From positions 2,542,001 through 2,606,000 of the forward strand of contig OX637803.1 of the NCBI GenBank assembly GCA_951802425.1: a stretch of 64,000 nucleotides of DNA, in the 5' to 3' direction. This document shows, one piece after another, positions 33,398-45,500 of this stretch. Below the pieces are notes generated by a model. The model saw only the letters and a program-made list of their open reading frames with translations, was not told the DNA's origin and did not search any database. Position numbers and translations under genes: made by a program. The DNA comes from Clavaria fumosa. Its lineage: Eukaryota; Basidiomycota; Agaricomycetes; Agaricales; Clavariaceae. The number at the start of each line of letters is the position of its first letter. Position 1 is the first letter of the stretch.

Positions 33398-34720
33398 ATG
33401 GTTGACCGCCCAAGCTCAGCCGCGAGTCCGGCACTTGCCCCGCACCTGCGCTCAGCCCTTAAGCGCGCCTCGTCGACGCCCCCGATGTCACCTGAGATCC
33501 TCCCGGTGACCCTCCCCAGTGCGACGAGTAGCGACCCTGTCCTCACGGAAGGAGGTGCCCTGGCGGCTTCATCGCTATCACCCTCGCCCTCGGCATCGAT
33601 TCCAACGCTGACAGTCTCGTCGTCCTCTCCGGTCCTTGCGGACCTACCCTCATCACAGCTCCCACAGAGCAACAGCGGCGAACCTTGCACCACCCCCAGC
33701 TGGAGCGGCAGCAGTGCTGCGAATACGTTCACGCCCAAGGTCTCCTTCGACACGTTCGAGAACCCAGCGGCGTCTATGTTCTCGTTCACGCTGCAGGTCA
33801 AGTCGGACGGGTACCGGCGTACGCGTAACACGCGTGTGTTCCTCTGCGCTGCGAGCCCGGATGAGAGCGGCCGCGAGGCACTCGACTGGGCACTGGAGTC
33901 CCTTGTGCAGAACGGGGACGAGCTCATCGTGTATAGGGGCATCGAGCAGGACGAGCTGGGTGAGTCCTGTCCCTCCCCCCGTTCAGTCTGCGATCGTACG
34001 AGAACGTGAATTGAACTCGGCCATTTGGTCTGGGGCCGCTTCTTTTAGAGAACGATCACGACGTGCTCCGCGACGAGGCGCGCGACCTCATGCGCCGAAT
34101 ACAAGAAAAGAGCGTGGAATACGATGCAGATCGGAAGGTGCTTAGTTTTCTATTTCGTCCTTCCAGGTTAATGCATACGCGTTCGCTGACCTTGATCTTT
34201 GCAGCTCTCGCTGATTCTGGAGTACATCCCCGGTCGTGTGACCCAGACTATCGATCGGCTGATCGCGCTGTATCGCCCGGATAGCGTCGTCGTCGGAACG
34301 CGCGGCCGGCGGACTTGGCAAGGGATGGGCTTTGGGATGGGGAGCGTCAGCAAGTAAGTCTTGGTTACTACACACTCGTTGACCGCTGGCTATACTGGCG
34401 GAGGATTATTGTGGTCACCCTGCTCTCGTTTTTCGCCTCTCAGAAATATCACTGACATCCGTCCCCTTTTCCTTTCGGCCCAGACACTGTCTCTCGCATT
34501 CTCCTGTCCCTATCATCGTGGTCCGTCCTGAGCGGAAGGTGAAGAAGGTGCTGGAGAAACGGAGAGCAGACCCTAAGCGTGGCACACATTTCGACGAGTT
34601 GAGTGTCTATTCTATTTCCGTAACTGCGCGTCCTAAGATTTCTACGCTAGATTGGCGCGCACAGGCTCCCTAGGGTCCCAGAACGGGCCGAGCACGCCGG
34701 CGTCGTCTCAGCAGCCTTAG
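33398..34720 (+). CDS. Universal stress protein family protein, 327 residues
   Basis: Five exons in phase: 33398-33959, 34049-34137, 34205-34353, 34484-34597, 34651-34720. About 125 residues of Ser/Pro-rich, probably disordered sequence come first. The USP fold follows: a first beta strand RNTRVFLCAASPDESGREALDWAL, a middle segment ending YDADRKLSLILEYIPG, and the nucleotide-loop type motif VVVGTRGRRTWQGMGFGMGSVSK...CLSHSPVPIIVVRPE, which matches the G-x2-G-x9-G-S/T pattern of ATP-binding USPs. A short basic and Ser-rich tail ends the protein. Fungal USPs with long disordered N-termini are common; the cellular role is not known. Confidence 0.88.
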
Positions 34721-34867
34721 TGACGCACTTTTTTATTTATTCTTTGGCCCACTTTTTGTGTGTATGTAACTCAAAATACTAGACACTGATGCAACGTCTG
34801 TCAGCTTTGATGATACGCGGTGGTGCCACAAGCAACAACTTCACCAGGGCTTAAGGGACCTTATGAG

Positions 34868-35852
34868 TCATGTATAGTCCTGTGTCCGCGCCTTGATGGC
34901 CGCTTCGATACCCAACAAAAACTTGAGTTTCATTGTCCCTGTCTTGACGCGCTGCCACTCCTTCCTCCCCACCATCTCTGAAATGTGCGCAAGGATGCCC
35001 TGGATGGCCTCTTTATTATGAGGAATAAAAGGAGGGGTTGCAGCAGATTCCCCGCGTCATTTATCTCTAGAGCGAAGTAAAAAATAGAGGGTGAATGGAA
35101 AGCTACCGTACCTTGGTTCGCCCTCTCCATCTCTGACACCTGATCAGGTTCGGCCTGCTCGAGCTCTGAGCGCGTCTCTAGCACCTCCATCATGAAGTCG
35201 TCGTTCAGACTGTCATGCTCGGTGATCTCCACGCCGTTCAGCCTAAGAATGTATTCCGCTCGGAGATACGGGCTTAAGAGGACATTATAACCGTGATTGA
35301 TCTCCGACGAGAGTGCCTGCGCGAGTCTCAGCTTTTCCTAAAAAAAGACGCATTATAAGAGACAAAGCAATGAGATAGAATAATTTCGAAGCGCGTCAAA
35401 CGCTCTGACAGGCTTTTCAATCAACCAGACAAAAACGAGAGACTGACAGTGCCCTTAGACGCCCACGCGTCTGGGTGACACACAGCCTGCGCGCGGCGAA
35501 ACCGGCCTTTCAGCAGCGCCCGCGCCCGCGCGTCCTCCACGAGCGCGAACGGGTTCGCGTCCGCCTCGTCACGCGGGAGGTCGAACAGATCGTAGTACGT
35601 CGCGACTGCGTCGCGCGAGAGAGGCGCAATGTGCCCGCACCGGGTGCAAGCCGGCAGCGGCGGCGAGGGCAGCGGATCACCGCAGGACGCGCAGCGCCGG
35701 GTCAGCGGCGCCGGACACCCAGACATGGTCTTTATCCCTGCTTTCGATCTCGTCGCTGTGGATGCTGCAGATTTTAGGGGTCGAATCAGCGAGACGTGTC
35801 TTGCAGACCGTAGCTGGACGCGAAAAGGGGCGCCAAACAGAGAGTGTAACAT
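34868..35852 (-). CDS. JAC1: Mitochondrial Hsc20-type J-domain co-chaperone (HSCB/JAC1), 257 residues
   Basis: Works with a mitochondrial Hsp70 to release Fe-S clusters from the scaffold protein. Three exons on the minus strand fit in phase: 35852-35448, 35337-35112, 35010-34868. The N-terminus (MLHSLFGAPFRVQLRSAR) is Arg-rich without acidic residues, as expected for a mitochondrial presequence. Two CxxC pairs follow (CASCG, CTRCG), like the zinc site of animal HSCB. The J domain has YYDLFDLPRDE and the HPD motif in CHPDAW, then the long C-terminal three-helix region (LAQALSSEINHGYNVLLSPYLRAEYIL). It ends convergent with the stress-protein gene, 147 bp apart. The alternative ATG at MSGCPAP would lose the presequence. 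Confidence 0.9.
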
Positions 35853-36097
35853 ATGATGAGGTGAGGCGCAAAGTAAACGGCGATGACTTGGTGTGTGCAC
35901 TTCAAGTCACATGATATTGTATTTGCTTATGTAATAGGCTCTAGAGATTCTCCTGGGTAGATTCAAACATTCATCGGAAGCGATCCCAAAGTATTCCCAA
36001 TCCACGATACCAAAGCTTTTCGGCATAAGGAGTGCAGTAGGGTCACTGGCGGCATTGGTATTAACATCGACATTCTTCATGTCTATCCCAGGGATGA
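35853..36097. other. Short spacer left of element D
   Basis: Promoter side of the HSCB gene and left target site of element D. Nothing else seen. Confidence 0.5.
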
Positions 36098-36102
36098 CAA
36101 TG

Positions 36103-36329
36103 TGTAAGGCTATAGGCCTTTTCTATTCTTTTATTATATAATCTACATACCATAATAGTCTATTAGCATAGCCGCTTAGGCTATGCTTACATCAGCGGCC
36201 CCTAGAGGGCCGCTCGCCTATATATATATAGTGTCACGACTGTACAGAGAGGGTAGATCCCTCTACATAGAACTACTACACTCAATATACCGTTGAGTCT
36301 GGTTCTTTTGAGGGATAGAAAGTGTTACA
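36103..36329 (+). repeat. 5' LTR of element D
   Basis: 227 bp with TGTAA/TTACA termini. It has a TATATATATA box near 36223 and a GCGGCCC..GGGCCGC inverted pair just before it. Confidence 0.95.
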
Positions 36330-36367
36330 ACTTTTTTGAACCTTCAACACAATGAGTGTGGTTAGAA

Positions 36368-36625
36368 ATGGGTTACACCCGTATAGCTGCACAGAAAAAG
36401 CACAACAAGAAGGGAGGAGAAACTCCTCCCTTGGTAGGACCTCTGCACGACACAGGCATCACGCAGCCAGAGGGAATAGGACCCTCTGTCGAGCCCAGCG
36501 GTGAACCCCCACTAAGGGCTGACATGGCGTCACTGGCCCCTGACGATGGCATTAGGTCCAAAACACCATCGACACGAGGAGGGCGCCACAATGTGCCAAG
36601 TCACTGGCAAGGCGCCATTGTTTGA
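36368..36625 (+). CDS. Short upstream frame of element D
   Basis: Begins MGYTRIAAQKKHNKKGGE and ends at 36625, overlapping the start of the gag frame in another phase. It may be the true Gag N-terminus cut off by an indel, or a short leader peptide. The sequence cannot decide. Confidence 0.35.
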   Translation: MGYTRIAAQKKHNKKGGETPPLVGPLHDTGITQPEGIGPSVEPSGEPPLRADMASLAPDDGIRSKTPSTRGGRHNVPSHWQGAIV

Positions 36626-39600
36626 GAAGGCCGGGCCTTCAAAAGGAAAGGGCAGAGAGCCCTTAGAAACCTGCGAGAGGTGGCAGCGAGAGCGGTCAAG
36701 CTCGCGGGCTCCCTCCAATAGTGGAGAAGAGCCCACAGCTATAGCACAAGCTAACGCTGTAGCTGAGAGACTCTCGGACATTCAGGCGGAACTCTCCTGC
36801 CAGGACGAAGAGTTTGAGGCTCTTGTAAGGGCGATGAAAAATTGCCAAGCCACTATTCAGCAACAGCTAAGCGAGGAGGCTACCCACGTGAGGCGGGTGT
36901 TGGACTTGCTAGATGAGCAGGGAACTGCACTAGCGGCTCCCTTATGGCAGCAACGCCATGATTCATTGGAACCCGAAGTGGGGCTTGCCCCACCGAGTCA
37001 GGCGCCCTCAGGGGTAGCCCTGGAGGCCAGATGGTCAGTGCCAGCCGACCGCGAGGAAGGGTGGCGAAAGGAGAACTGCGTGGACGGTTCTCGAACCCCT
37101 GGCGAACCAGGAATAGAGGGCGGCAGCCCTCGAGAAACAGCGGGGCCAGAGCCGTGGCTTATGACCTGCTACCCACAGCTGGGTCAGCGAGAGCCAACGG
37201 GCCGGATGGGCCCATTCGGATGGATGGAACTGCCCCAGAAGGAGCGGGAGATTACTTGGGAGGTATCCCCGAGTTCTACAAATTACCAGAGTGATGTATT
37301 ACATCGCTACCTCGTGATGATACAAGATAAAACCTCACTATTGCCTGAAGCAATAGCTGAGATTAAGGGGATTAAGATTGACCCCCCTGAGCTTTATGAT
37401 GGACAAGACGACCTCATCGTCTGGGAAAGGTGGCTCGATGGCCTCCTTAATTACTTCTACTTCTATAGAGTAGTCAGCCTGCAGTTGGAGCACCAACGTG
37501 TTATGCTAGTGGGGTCACACTTAAGCAGAATAGCCGCTACTTGGTATACCCAAGAAGTAACGGGCCTATCCCGTGCTCCTCGAAGGTCCACCTTCGAGGA
37601 ATTGATAACCGCTATGTTTAAGTGGTTCCTGACCGAGGTAACAGCCCAGAAGGCAGTGGATGCCTTCTACCAGGTGAAGTTTACAAAGGTGAAGGGCGCC
37701 TTAGGATTCTGGAATGAACTGGTCCAGGCAGCGGAGAGAATGCTCACCCTGCCTGACACCGGTACGATGAAAAGGCAGTTCCTTAACGGACTGCCTAACG
37801 AGATGGTGGAGGCCATCTTCAAAACTCATGCGATTAGCGTCGAGTTATCCTCAGTTGAGGATATTATCGATGCTAGTCGCCAAGTGGAAGCGACCCTCCA
37901 CTACCTCCAGCAGCAGAGGGCAGTGCCTTCGGCAGGGAACCAGTCAGGTCCCAAAGGAAACCCGCCCACAGGCAGAGTGCCTGTGGGGCAGAGGTTTGTG
38001 AGACTGCAGCCGTATCGGCCGCACACAGACCATAGGCCAGGGGAACCTGTTCCCCTGCGGATCGACCACGCGCGAGACGAGCGCGCCCAAGCCGGAGGGA
38101 GCAAACCCTGGCTAGAACTGCCTAAGGCGGTGCCCAAGATTGGGGTATGAGGTGGAGAGGAGCGGAAAGCTCCTCTAACATGCTATGTGTGCGGGAAAGC
38201 AGGGCACTATGCGAATGTGTGCCCTCAGTCACAGCGAAAGCCAGAGGCTTTTAGGGGAAATGTAAGGAACTACGCCTTACAAGAGGATCCGGGCAGAACA
38301 GAGCCCGAGGAACCGCAGGAAACACCTGCAGGTGAAAGCGAGGAACCGGAGGGTGAAATCCCACTGGAGGAAGTCGCGGAAGATGACTATGCTGGTCGTG
38401 GAGACCAGTACGATTCAGACGAGCTTGAGGAGGAGGTGGAAAGCGACCAGGTCGCTGGAATCTGGGAAGTGGAAGAGGATGAGATCCTCTATGCAACGGA
38501 AGTACGCATCGGCCATGTCGACGATGGGCCGTTCTGGGCACACGTCCGGAAAGAGCAAATGGGATCGCGCCCGGTAGTAACAAAGGAGGCAAGGCAATGC
38601 CTCACAGCCTACATCACTGTGAACAGTGTAAAAGCATACATGCTTTTCGATTCGGGAAGTACTCCGGACCTGATGAGCCCAGACTTTGCCCGGGTGACGA
38701 AGGTACCAACCTTCCAACTGGATAATCCAGTTCCTATCCAACTTGGCTGTATCGGCAGCCGATTGATGATCACATGCAGATGCCGCATAGCAGTGGATTT
38801 GGGAGGAATACTGGTGGAGGACCAGTATTTTGACATAGCGAACATTGACTGCTATGACATCATAGTCAGAACGGCATTCATGTATGACCACCATGTGATA
38901 CTGGATGTGCACCGACGTGCAATCCGGATTGGCGAAGGAAAGGGGAAAACCCTTCAGGCGATGTCACCCAGTGAGGAGACGGAAGCATTACGCATCCGTA
39001 TATCAGCTAAAAACGCGCCGAGGAGGGAAGCTTGAAAGAGCTGACTACACTCGGGCCCCCAGGATGAGGGTGAGCCCTGGAAGGGGGGAGAGGCTAATGC
39101 CTCTGTAAAGATAGACAATGCCTACCTCGGAGGCAGGCGTGAGTACTGGTTTAACCAGTACGCCGAGCTCTTTGGGGGAGTTCCCCCCAGACCGCCACCG
39201 TTTTGGGCAGTGAACCACCACATACCCTTAATAGACGAAAAGCAAGTCTATAATTATTACCTGCCTCGGTGTGCTGAGGCATTCAAGGAACAATTCCTTG
39301 AGAAGGTGAACCGTTATATTACTAACAGTTGGTGGGAAGCAGGAGCGGCATCGCAAGCAGCTCCTATGCTATGCATACCAAAAAGCAGCCGGAACCCACT
39401 GCTACAGACAGTTGTAGACTGTCGGAAATGGAATGCGAACACGGTATGGGATATTACCCTGTTGCCTGATCAGGATCAGATCAGACAGGACGTGGCTAGA
39501 GCCGTGTATAGGTCAAAGATTGACCTATCGGACGCATATGAACAAGTACACATAGAACCTGAGGACGTGTGGAAGATGGCGCTCGCGACCGTCTTGGGCA

Positions 39601-41981
39601 CCATGTTCTCATAGGTGATGCAGATAGGGGATTGTAATGCCCCTGCTACCTTCCAACACCTGATGACGCACATATTTTGTCATCAGTTGGGAAAGTACGT
39701 GCATGTGTACTTAGATGATGTATTCATCTTCTCCAAGACCTTGGAGGACCATGAGCGTCACTTAAAGATGGTCTTTGAGACCCTCAAAGGCGCGAGCCTT
39801 TTCTTGAGTAAGAAGAAGTGCTTGTTATAGGTGAAGAGCGTAGATTGCTTAGGGCATATTATAGATGCCTGAGGAATCCACATCACAGTGGATAAAATGG
39901 ATAAAATCTGTAACTGGAAAACGCCGACAAGCGTTAACGAGGTGCAGAGGTTCCTCAGATTAGTACAGTACATTGGACAGTTCATGCCCGATCTGTCTGC
40001 TTATACTGGCCCTTTGGCTAGTCTGTGTAGTGAAATGCGAACGTTTCACTGGAGACCACTCCATGACAAGTGTATGGAGGTGATTAAGGCATTGGCGTGT
40101 AAAACACCAATATTATGCCTGGTAGATGCGGCAGTACAGGAGCTGATATGGCTCGTGTGTGACGCCTCGGTGTTGGGCATAGGGGCCATGTATGGCCAGG
40201 GAAAGACATGGGAAACCTGCCATCTGGCGGGGTTTATGTCTAAAAGGTTCAGCCCAGCCCAGTTTAGTTATAAAACTTGGGACCAGGAGGCCTTAGCGAT
40301 TGTCGAATCGCTACAGAAATGGGAGGATAAACTCCTTGGTAGACGAATCAACGTGGTCACAGACCACGAAGCGCTGGGGTTCTTTAAGAACCAAATGTGC
40401 TTGTCTGGCCAGCAGGCCAGGTGGATGGAGTATATGGAGAGGTTTGATTACTCCATCACTTACATTAAAGGCAAGCGCAACAAGGTTGCAGATGGCCTTT
40501 CGTGGTACCATATGAATGATGCGACAGATGAGATTCATCCGGATCACGAGTACATGAAGGTGGACATTCGCCTTGACCCTGAAGGGGACAAGTTGCCCCG
40601 CAGACGCCTGGAGGAGGTGCAGGCACTACGAGTACGTGCACCTGCCACGGACCAGGAGACCGAGCAGGAGCGATTGCCGCCTGTGCCCCATGCGGACGGG
40701 GATGTGAGGGACGAGACGCTCGTGCCCTTAAGGCCCCACGTGGAAGGGGGGGATAGCAGGATGCTGCAAAGCATCCGTGATGGCTATGAACAGGATCGCC
40801 TGTTTAAAATAATTCTGGAACAACCGGGAAACTACACTGGTTTTAAGATCAGGGAGGACCTGATCTTCTCCGAGAATAAAAAGGGAGACGAGGTGCTCTG
40901 CATACCTCGTACCCTTCATGAAGGAAAAAGTATCCCTGGAATAATAATCCAGGAAGCCCATGCGGTCCTAGGACACATGGGGTCGCAGATAACGACGGAT
41001 TATGTCCATCGTTACTACTGGTGGCCATCGGTGTCTAAGGACATCGATAAGTTTTTTACGTCGTGCGGCGTGTGCCAGACGAGCAAGACTTCCCCGCAGA
41101 AGCCGCAAGGGCTTCTACACACCCTCCCAATCCCCAGGCGGCCCTGGGAATCAGTAGGAATGGACTTTGTAGGTCCATTCCCTATGTCAAGAGAGGCGGA
41201 CTACCTCTGGGTGGTGATTTGCCACCTCACTTCACTGGTACATCTAATACCAGTTACAGTGTCAGTAATGGCAGCAGAGCTAGCCTGGCTCTTTCTAACC
41301 CATGTAGTGAGACTACATGGGCTGCCAGGATTGATTGTGTCCAACCGCGATCCTAGATTCACCTCTGCCTTCTGGCAGGAAACACACCGACTACTCGGTG
41401 TCAAGCTGCGGATGTCCACAGCTTTCCATCTGCAGACAGATGGAGCGACGGAACGGTCGATCCGATCCGTGTCTCAGATCCTCCAATCTGTGGTCCAACC
41501 AGACCAGACGGATTGGGCGGAACGAATCCCAATGGTCAAATTCGCCATTAACACATCAATCAGCATGTCGATGGGGTTTGCCCCATTTGAGCTCACCTAT
41601 GGGTACATGCCCCAGATGATGGCAGAGTTGCCAGACGACCTCCGGGCAGTGCCCAGGGGTGTAAGGATGTTCGCGGAGAAAGCCGTGCTCAACCTTGCAA
41701 TGGCGCACGATGTGAGTATAGAAAGTCGCGTCCACCAGACATTTTACGCTAACCAGCATAGACGGGCAGAGCACCCATTTAGAGAGGGAGAATTAGTCTA
41801 CCTCTCAATGGAGAATTTGAATCTCCCTAAAAAGCGAGCTAGAAAGCTCATGCCGAAGTTTATTGGGCCTTACCCAATACGGTCGTGTAGACCGGAATTG
41901 TCAACATACGAGCTGGAGCTCCCCGACTCGCTAAAGTCGAGGAGGATCCACCCGATGTTCCATGTCAGCCGGTTGCAGTGA
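36546..41981 (+). pseudogene. Gag-pol of element D, one frame with seven internal/terminal stops
   Basis: A single frame of 5436 nt with no indel needed. Gag fills 36546 to about 38150 (capsid-like DDLIVWERWLDGLLNYF...). The CCHC knuckle is just after a TGA (CYVCGKAGHYANVC, about 38180). Protease has FDSGSTP (38649). RT starts about 39210 (SKIDLSDAYEQ) with active site YLDD. RNase H and integrase (zinc site, MDFVGP, QTDGATERS) fill 39888-41981. Stops are TGA at 38148, 39033, 39042, 39870 and 41979, and TAG at 39612 and 39828. The TGAs fit CGA-to-TGA and the TAGs fit CAG-to-TAG, with sensible sequence on both sides. No chromodomain is seen at the C-terminus, unlike family A-C. Confidence 0.9.
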
Positions 41982-42263
41982 CATGAGCTGAACGACGACA
42001 CATTGTTTCCGTTGCGATCACCCACGGATCCCGGTGCACTCAGTGTATCGGATTCCGTCACCACATCTTCGAGTTGCTGCTGCACTCGGATGAAGCATTT
42101 CAACAAATGCTTAAGGGAGCGCAGGAAAGCGCTAAGCATGAGCTCGAGCCGGAGCTCAGGATGATGCAGTGCAAGTTGGATGACTTGCATGAAGAGTATG
42201 AGAAGGGCAATGCCCTTTGTGCCAGGCACCGGCAAAAGCTTGAAAAAGCTTATGATAGCCTGG

Positions 42264-42554
42264 TATCAGACTGGGTCTCACACAACTTAAGCGTAAGGTC
42301 ATGACGACAATACTAAGATAAGGGGAAAAGAGTACAAAAAAGGAAAAGCGAAAGTACTTATAGCGAACGCTTCGGCACTTGCCGGCGTTCCCACGCTCGG
42401 ACCCTCGGATCACGTGATGCGCCCAGGCCCCAGGTCATGTGATCTTACATGATTACATAATCCGACCCAGCCACAGGTCATGTGACCTTCCAACAACCCT
42501 CCCCAGTTTCTCCACAACTGCACTTTGGGATGGCTTACATAAGCAATCCTAACA
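42264..42554 (-). repeat. 3' LTR of element A
   Basis: 291 bp. Contains the palindrome ATCACGTGAT and a GGTCAnnTGACC-type inverted pair. Identical to 47589-47879. Confidence 0.96.
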
Positions 42555-42565
42555 TCACCCCCCTC

Positions 42566-45500
42566 TTAAGGCTGGGCGTCCCGACCAGCTAGCTTGGCCT
42601 TGTCAGGGTGAGCAAGGAAGAAGTCCCAGAGAAGCAGTGCCACATTGGTGAGGTTCCGTCGTGGCTCCCAAGTGTTCTCCTCTACAGGGTATCCCAACCA
42701 CTTCACCAGGTATCTCACTCCACGCCCCACCTTCTTAACATCAAGGATTGCCTCCACATCATACTCCAGGTGGTCATCATCAATCGTAGGGGGCGGAGGG
42801 GGAGGCAGGTTCTGGGAAGGGAAGGAAGGGGGGTGGTATGGTGTCAACAGCAACTCATTGAAGACCCGATGGATGCGCCAGGCCCGAGGGAGCTTGAGGC
42901 GATACCCAGCAGGTCCCACCTTCTCCTCAACTGCAAAGGGGCCTGCTCTCTTGTTGTCAAGCTTTTTACAGGGCCGGTCCATCTTCAAGTTTCTAGTATC
43001 CAGCCAGACCAGATCTCCCTCAGAGTACTCCCGACTTGGGCATTTCCCCTTATCGTAGCTCTTCTTCATCGCTGCCACTGCTTTCTCCATTGCCTCCTTG
43101 GCTGCTCTTCGGGACTCCGTGAGCTTAGCCATCCACTCGTCCGCCACTGGGTTCACCTCAGAAGGTGGCCGGAGCCCCCCATTCCATGGGTGTCGTCCAT
43201 AATCGAGGAAGAAAGGCGTCTGTCCTGTTGCTGAGTGCTCACGATTATTAAGAGCAAACTCCGCAGTGGACAACCATTCAGCCCAGTCATCCTGGAGATG
43301 GTCCACGTAAGCCCGGAGATAGATCTCCATCTCCTGGTTCGCCCGTTCCGTCTGTCCATCAGTCTGCGGATGAAAGGCAGTACTTGGATTTGCCTTTACC
43401 CGGATCATGGAGTAGAACTCCTTCATGAAGCGGGACATGAACTGGGACCCCCGGTCACTCACAACCTTGTGAGGGACTCCATGGTCACGAAACACTCGAT
43501 CCCGGAGGAGACGCGCCGCTCCAAGTCCTGTGAGGTCGAGCCCGATCGCTTCGAGCAGTGTCCGTTTCGTGAATTTGTCAACAATAACAAGGATGGCATT
43601 ATGTCCACGGGAGAGGGGGAGGGGACCGACTATGTCCCATGAGATCACCAACCAGGGACCATCAGGCACCAGATGGGGGTGCAGTGGGGCAGCACACTTG
43701 GTACGGTCGGGCTTCGTCCACTGGCATGTCTCACACCCCTGGGCATACCGATCCGCATCTTTTACCATGTCCGGCCACCAATAACCCTTCACTAGTGCTG
43801 CTCTCAACTTCCAGGGCCCAGGGTGTCCAGCAGCGGGGAGGTCATGCTCAAACTCAAGAACGGCCTCACGAGCTCCTAGGGGGACCCAGGTGACTATCCC
43901 CTTTCGCCAGAGTCCAGCACGATCTCGTGTCCACTCATCATCAAGCTCCTCCGGCTTCTGTATGTGTACCGCGCTATTTTTCTGGAGTAGCATCTCCATT
44001 TCCGATGTGAATGACACACGGACTTCCGTTTCCGGGAAAACCTGCACTGGTGCATCCTCCTCCACCATCTCTCCATAGTCTGGTCTCCGGGAGAGTGCAT
44101 CTGCCTTTGTGTTCGACTTGCCAGTGCGATACTTTATCTCAAAGTCAAAGCACTGGAGCTCTCCAACCCAACGAACCTGCCTCGGCTTCAACTTCTGGGG
44201 CTTCCGGAAGTACTGGAGGTTTGCATGGTCCGTCCAGATCTCGATCGTCTCCTCTGCTCCAATGAGGTATGCTCGCCACTCGCAAAGTGCCCGAATCACA
44301 GCCAAGAACTCCTTGTCGTACACATCGTAGTTCTTCTCAGCTGCAGTGAGGGCCTTGGAGATATAGTCAACAACTCTCCAGGTTCCATCCGTCTGCTGCT
44401 GCGAGAGCACTCCACCAGTTGCCAGGTTGCTTGCATCTGTCTCTACCTTCCATCTCCCTTTGTCCTGAGGCAGAGCCAAGACCGGGGCTGATACGAGTGC
44501 CTGGCGGAGATCTCGGAAGGCTGCTTCCTCCTCCTCCTCCCATTTCCATGGAACATTCCCAGTCAGCCGGAAGAGTGGCTTTGCCCGGGCAGAAAGATTT
44601 GGGATGTGCCGGCAGAGGTAGTTCAGCATCCCATTGAACCTCTGGACATCCTTCACATTCTTAGGACGTGGCCAATCTCGGACTGCCGCACCCTTGGCCG
44701 GATCATGCTCTAGTCTGTTGTGGGAGATCTTCATCCCCAGGAAGATGATCTCACTCTTCTCAAACTCGCATTTACTGAGTTTGAGACACAACCCATTCTC
44801 TCCAAACTTCCTCAAGACCCGATCCATCCAGTACCGGTGTGTAGCCAAGTCCTCTGCAAACACAATGACATCATCCACATAGGCCCTCACATGTCCTCCT
44901 GCAATCTCCTCCCTCAACACATGGTTCATGAAGCGTTGGAAGGTGGCAGGGGCATTCTGCAGTCCAAACCACATGACAGCTGGTTCGAAGAGTCCACGGG
45001 GTGTCAGGAAGGCGCAGCGGTGCTGGTGCTCAGGCCAGACCTGCATAGATGGGAAACCTCCCTTTGCATCAATCTTAGAGTAGATCGACGCTCCTGTAAG
45101 CACATCCACTGTGTCTCAGATGCGGGGGAGGGGGTACTTGTCCTTGATCAGGTGTGCATTCAGCCTCGAGTAGTCGATGATTGGCCGCAGTTTGTCCTTC
45201 TCATGTTTGAAGAAGAAGGGGCTGGCATACGGAGATTTCGAGGGCCGGATTCGTCCAGAAGCAAGCTGCTCATCCACCCAACAGTTCATCTCCACCATCT
45301 CCTGCCGTGTCAAAGAATACAGCTTGGAGGAGAGGTGCTCAGGGTCCTTTTTGAACTCGATCTTAATATCGAAGTCTGGTCGGGAGCAGGGAAGTTCATC
45401 CCACTTTGCTTCACTAAACACCAAAGGGTAGCGGCTGGGCCAATCGGGGGTAGGGCCAGAGTTGGGAAAACGGGTGTCCAGAATACTCGTGGATGCGAGG

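Noticed and set aside
36546..41981. TGA codons read as a recoded sense codon or programmed readthrough
   Set aside because: Host genes in the window end normally at TGA, TAG or TAA, and sister retroelement copies have CGA at the same kind of place; mutation is simpler.
42608..43234. Long plus-strand frames opposite the gag-pol of A and B (and minus-strand frames opposite C)
   Set aside because: They are the same antisense shadow repeated in each copy, with no motif of their own.
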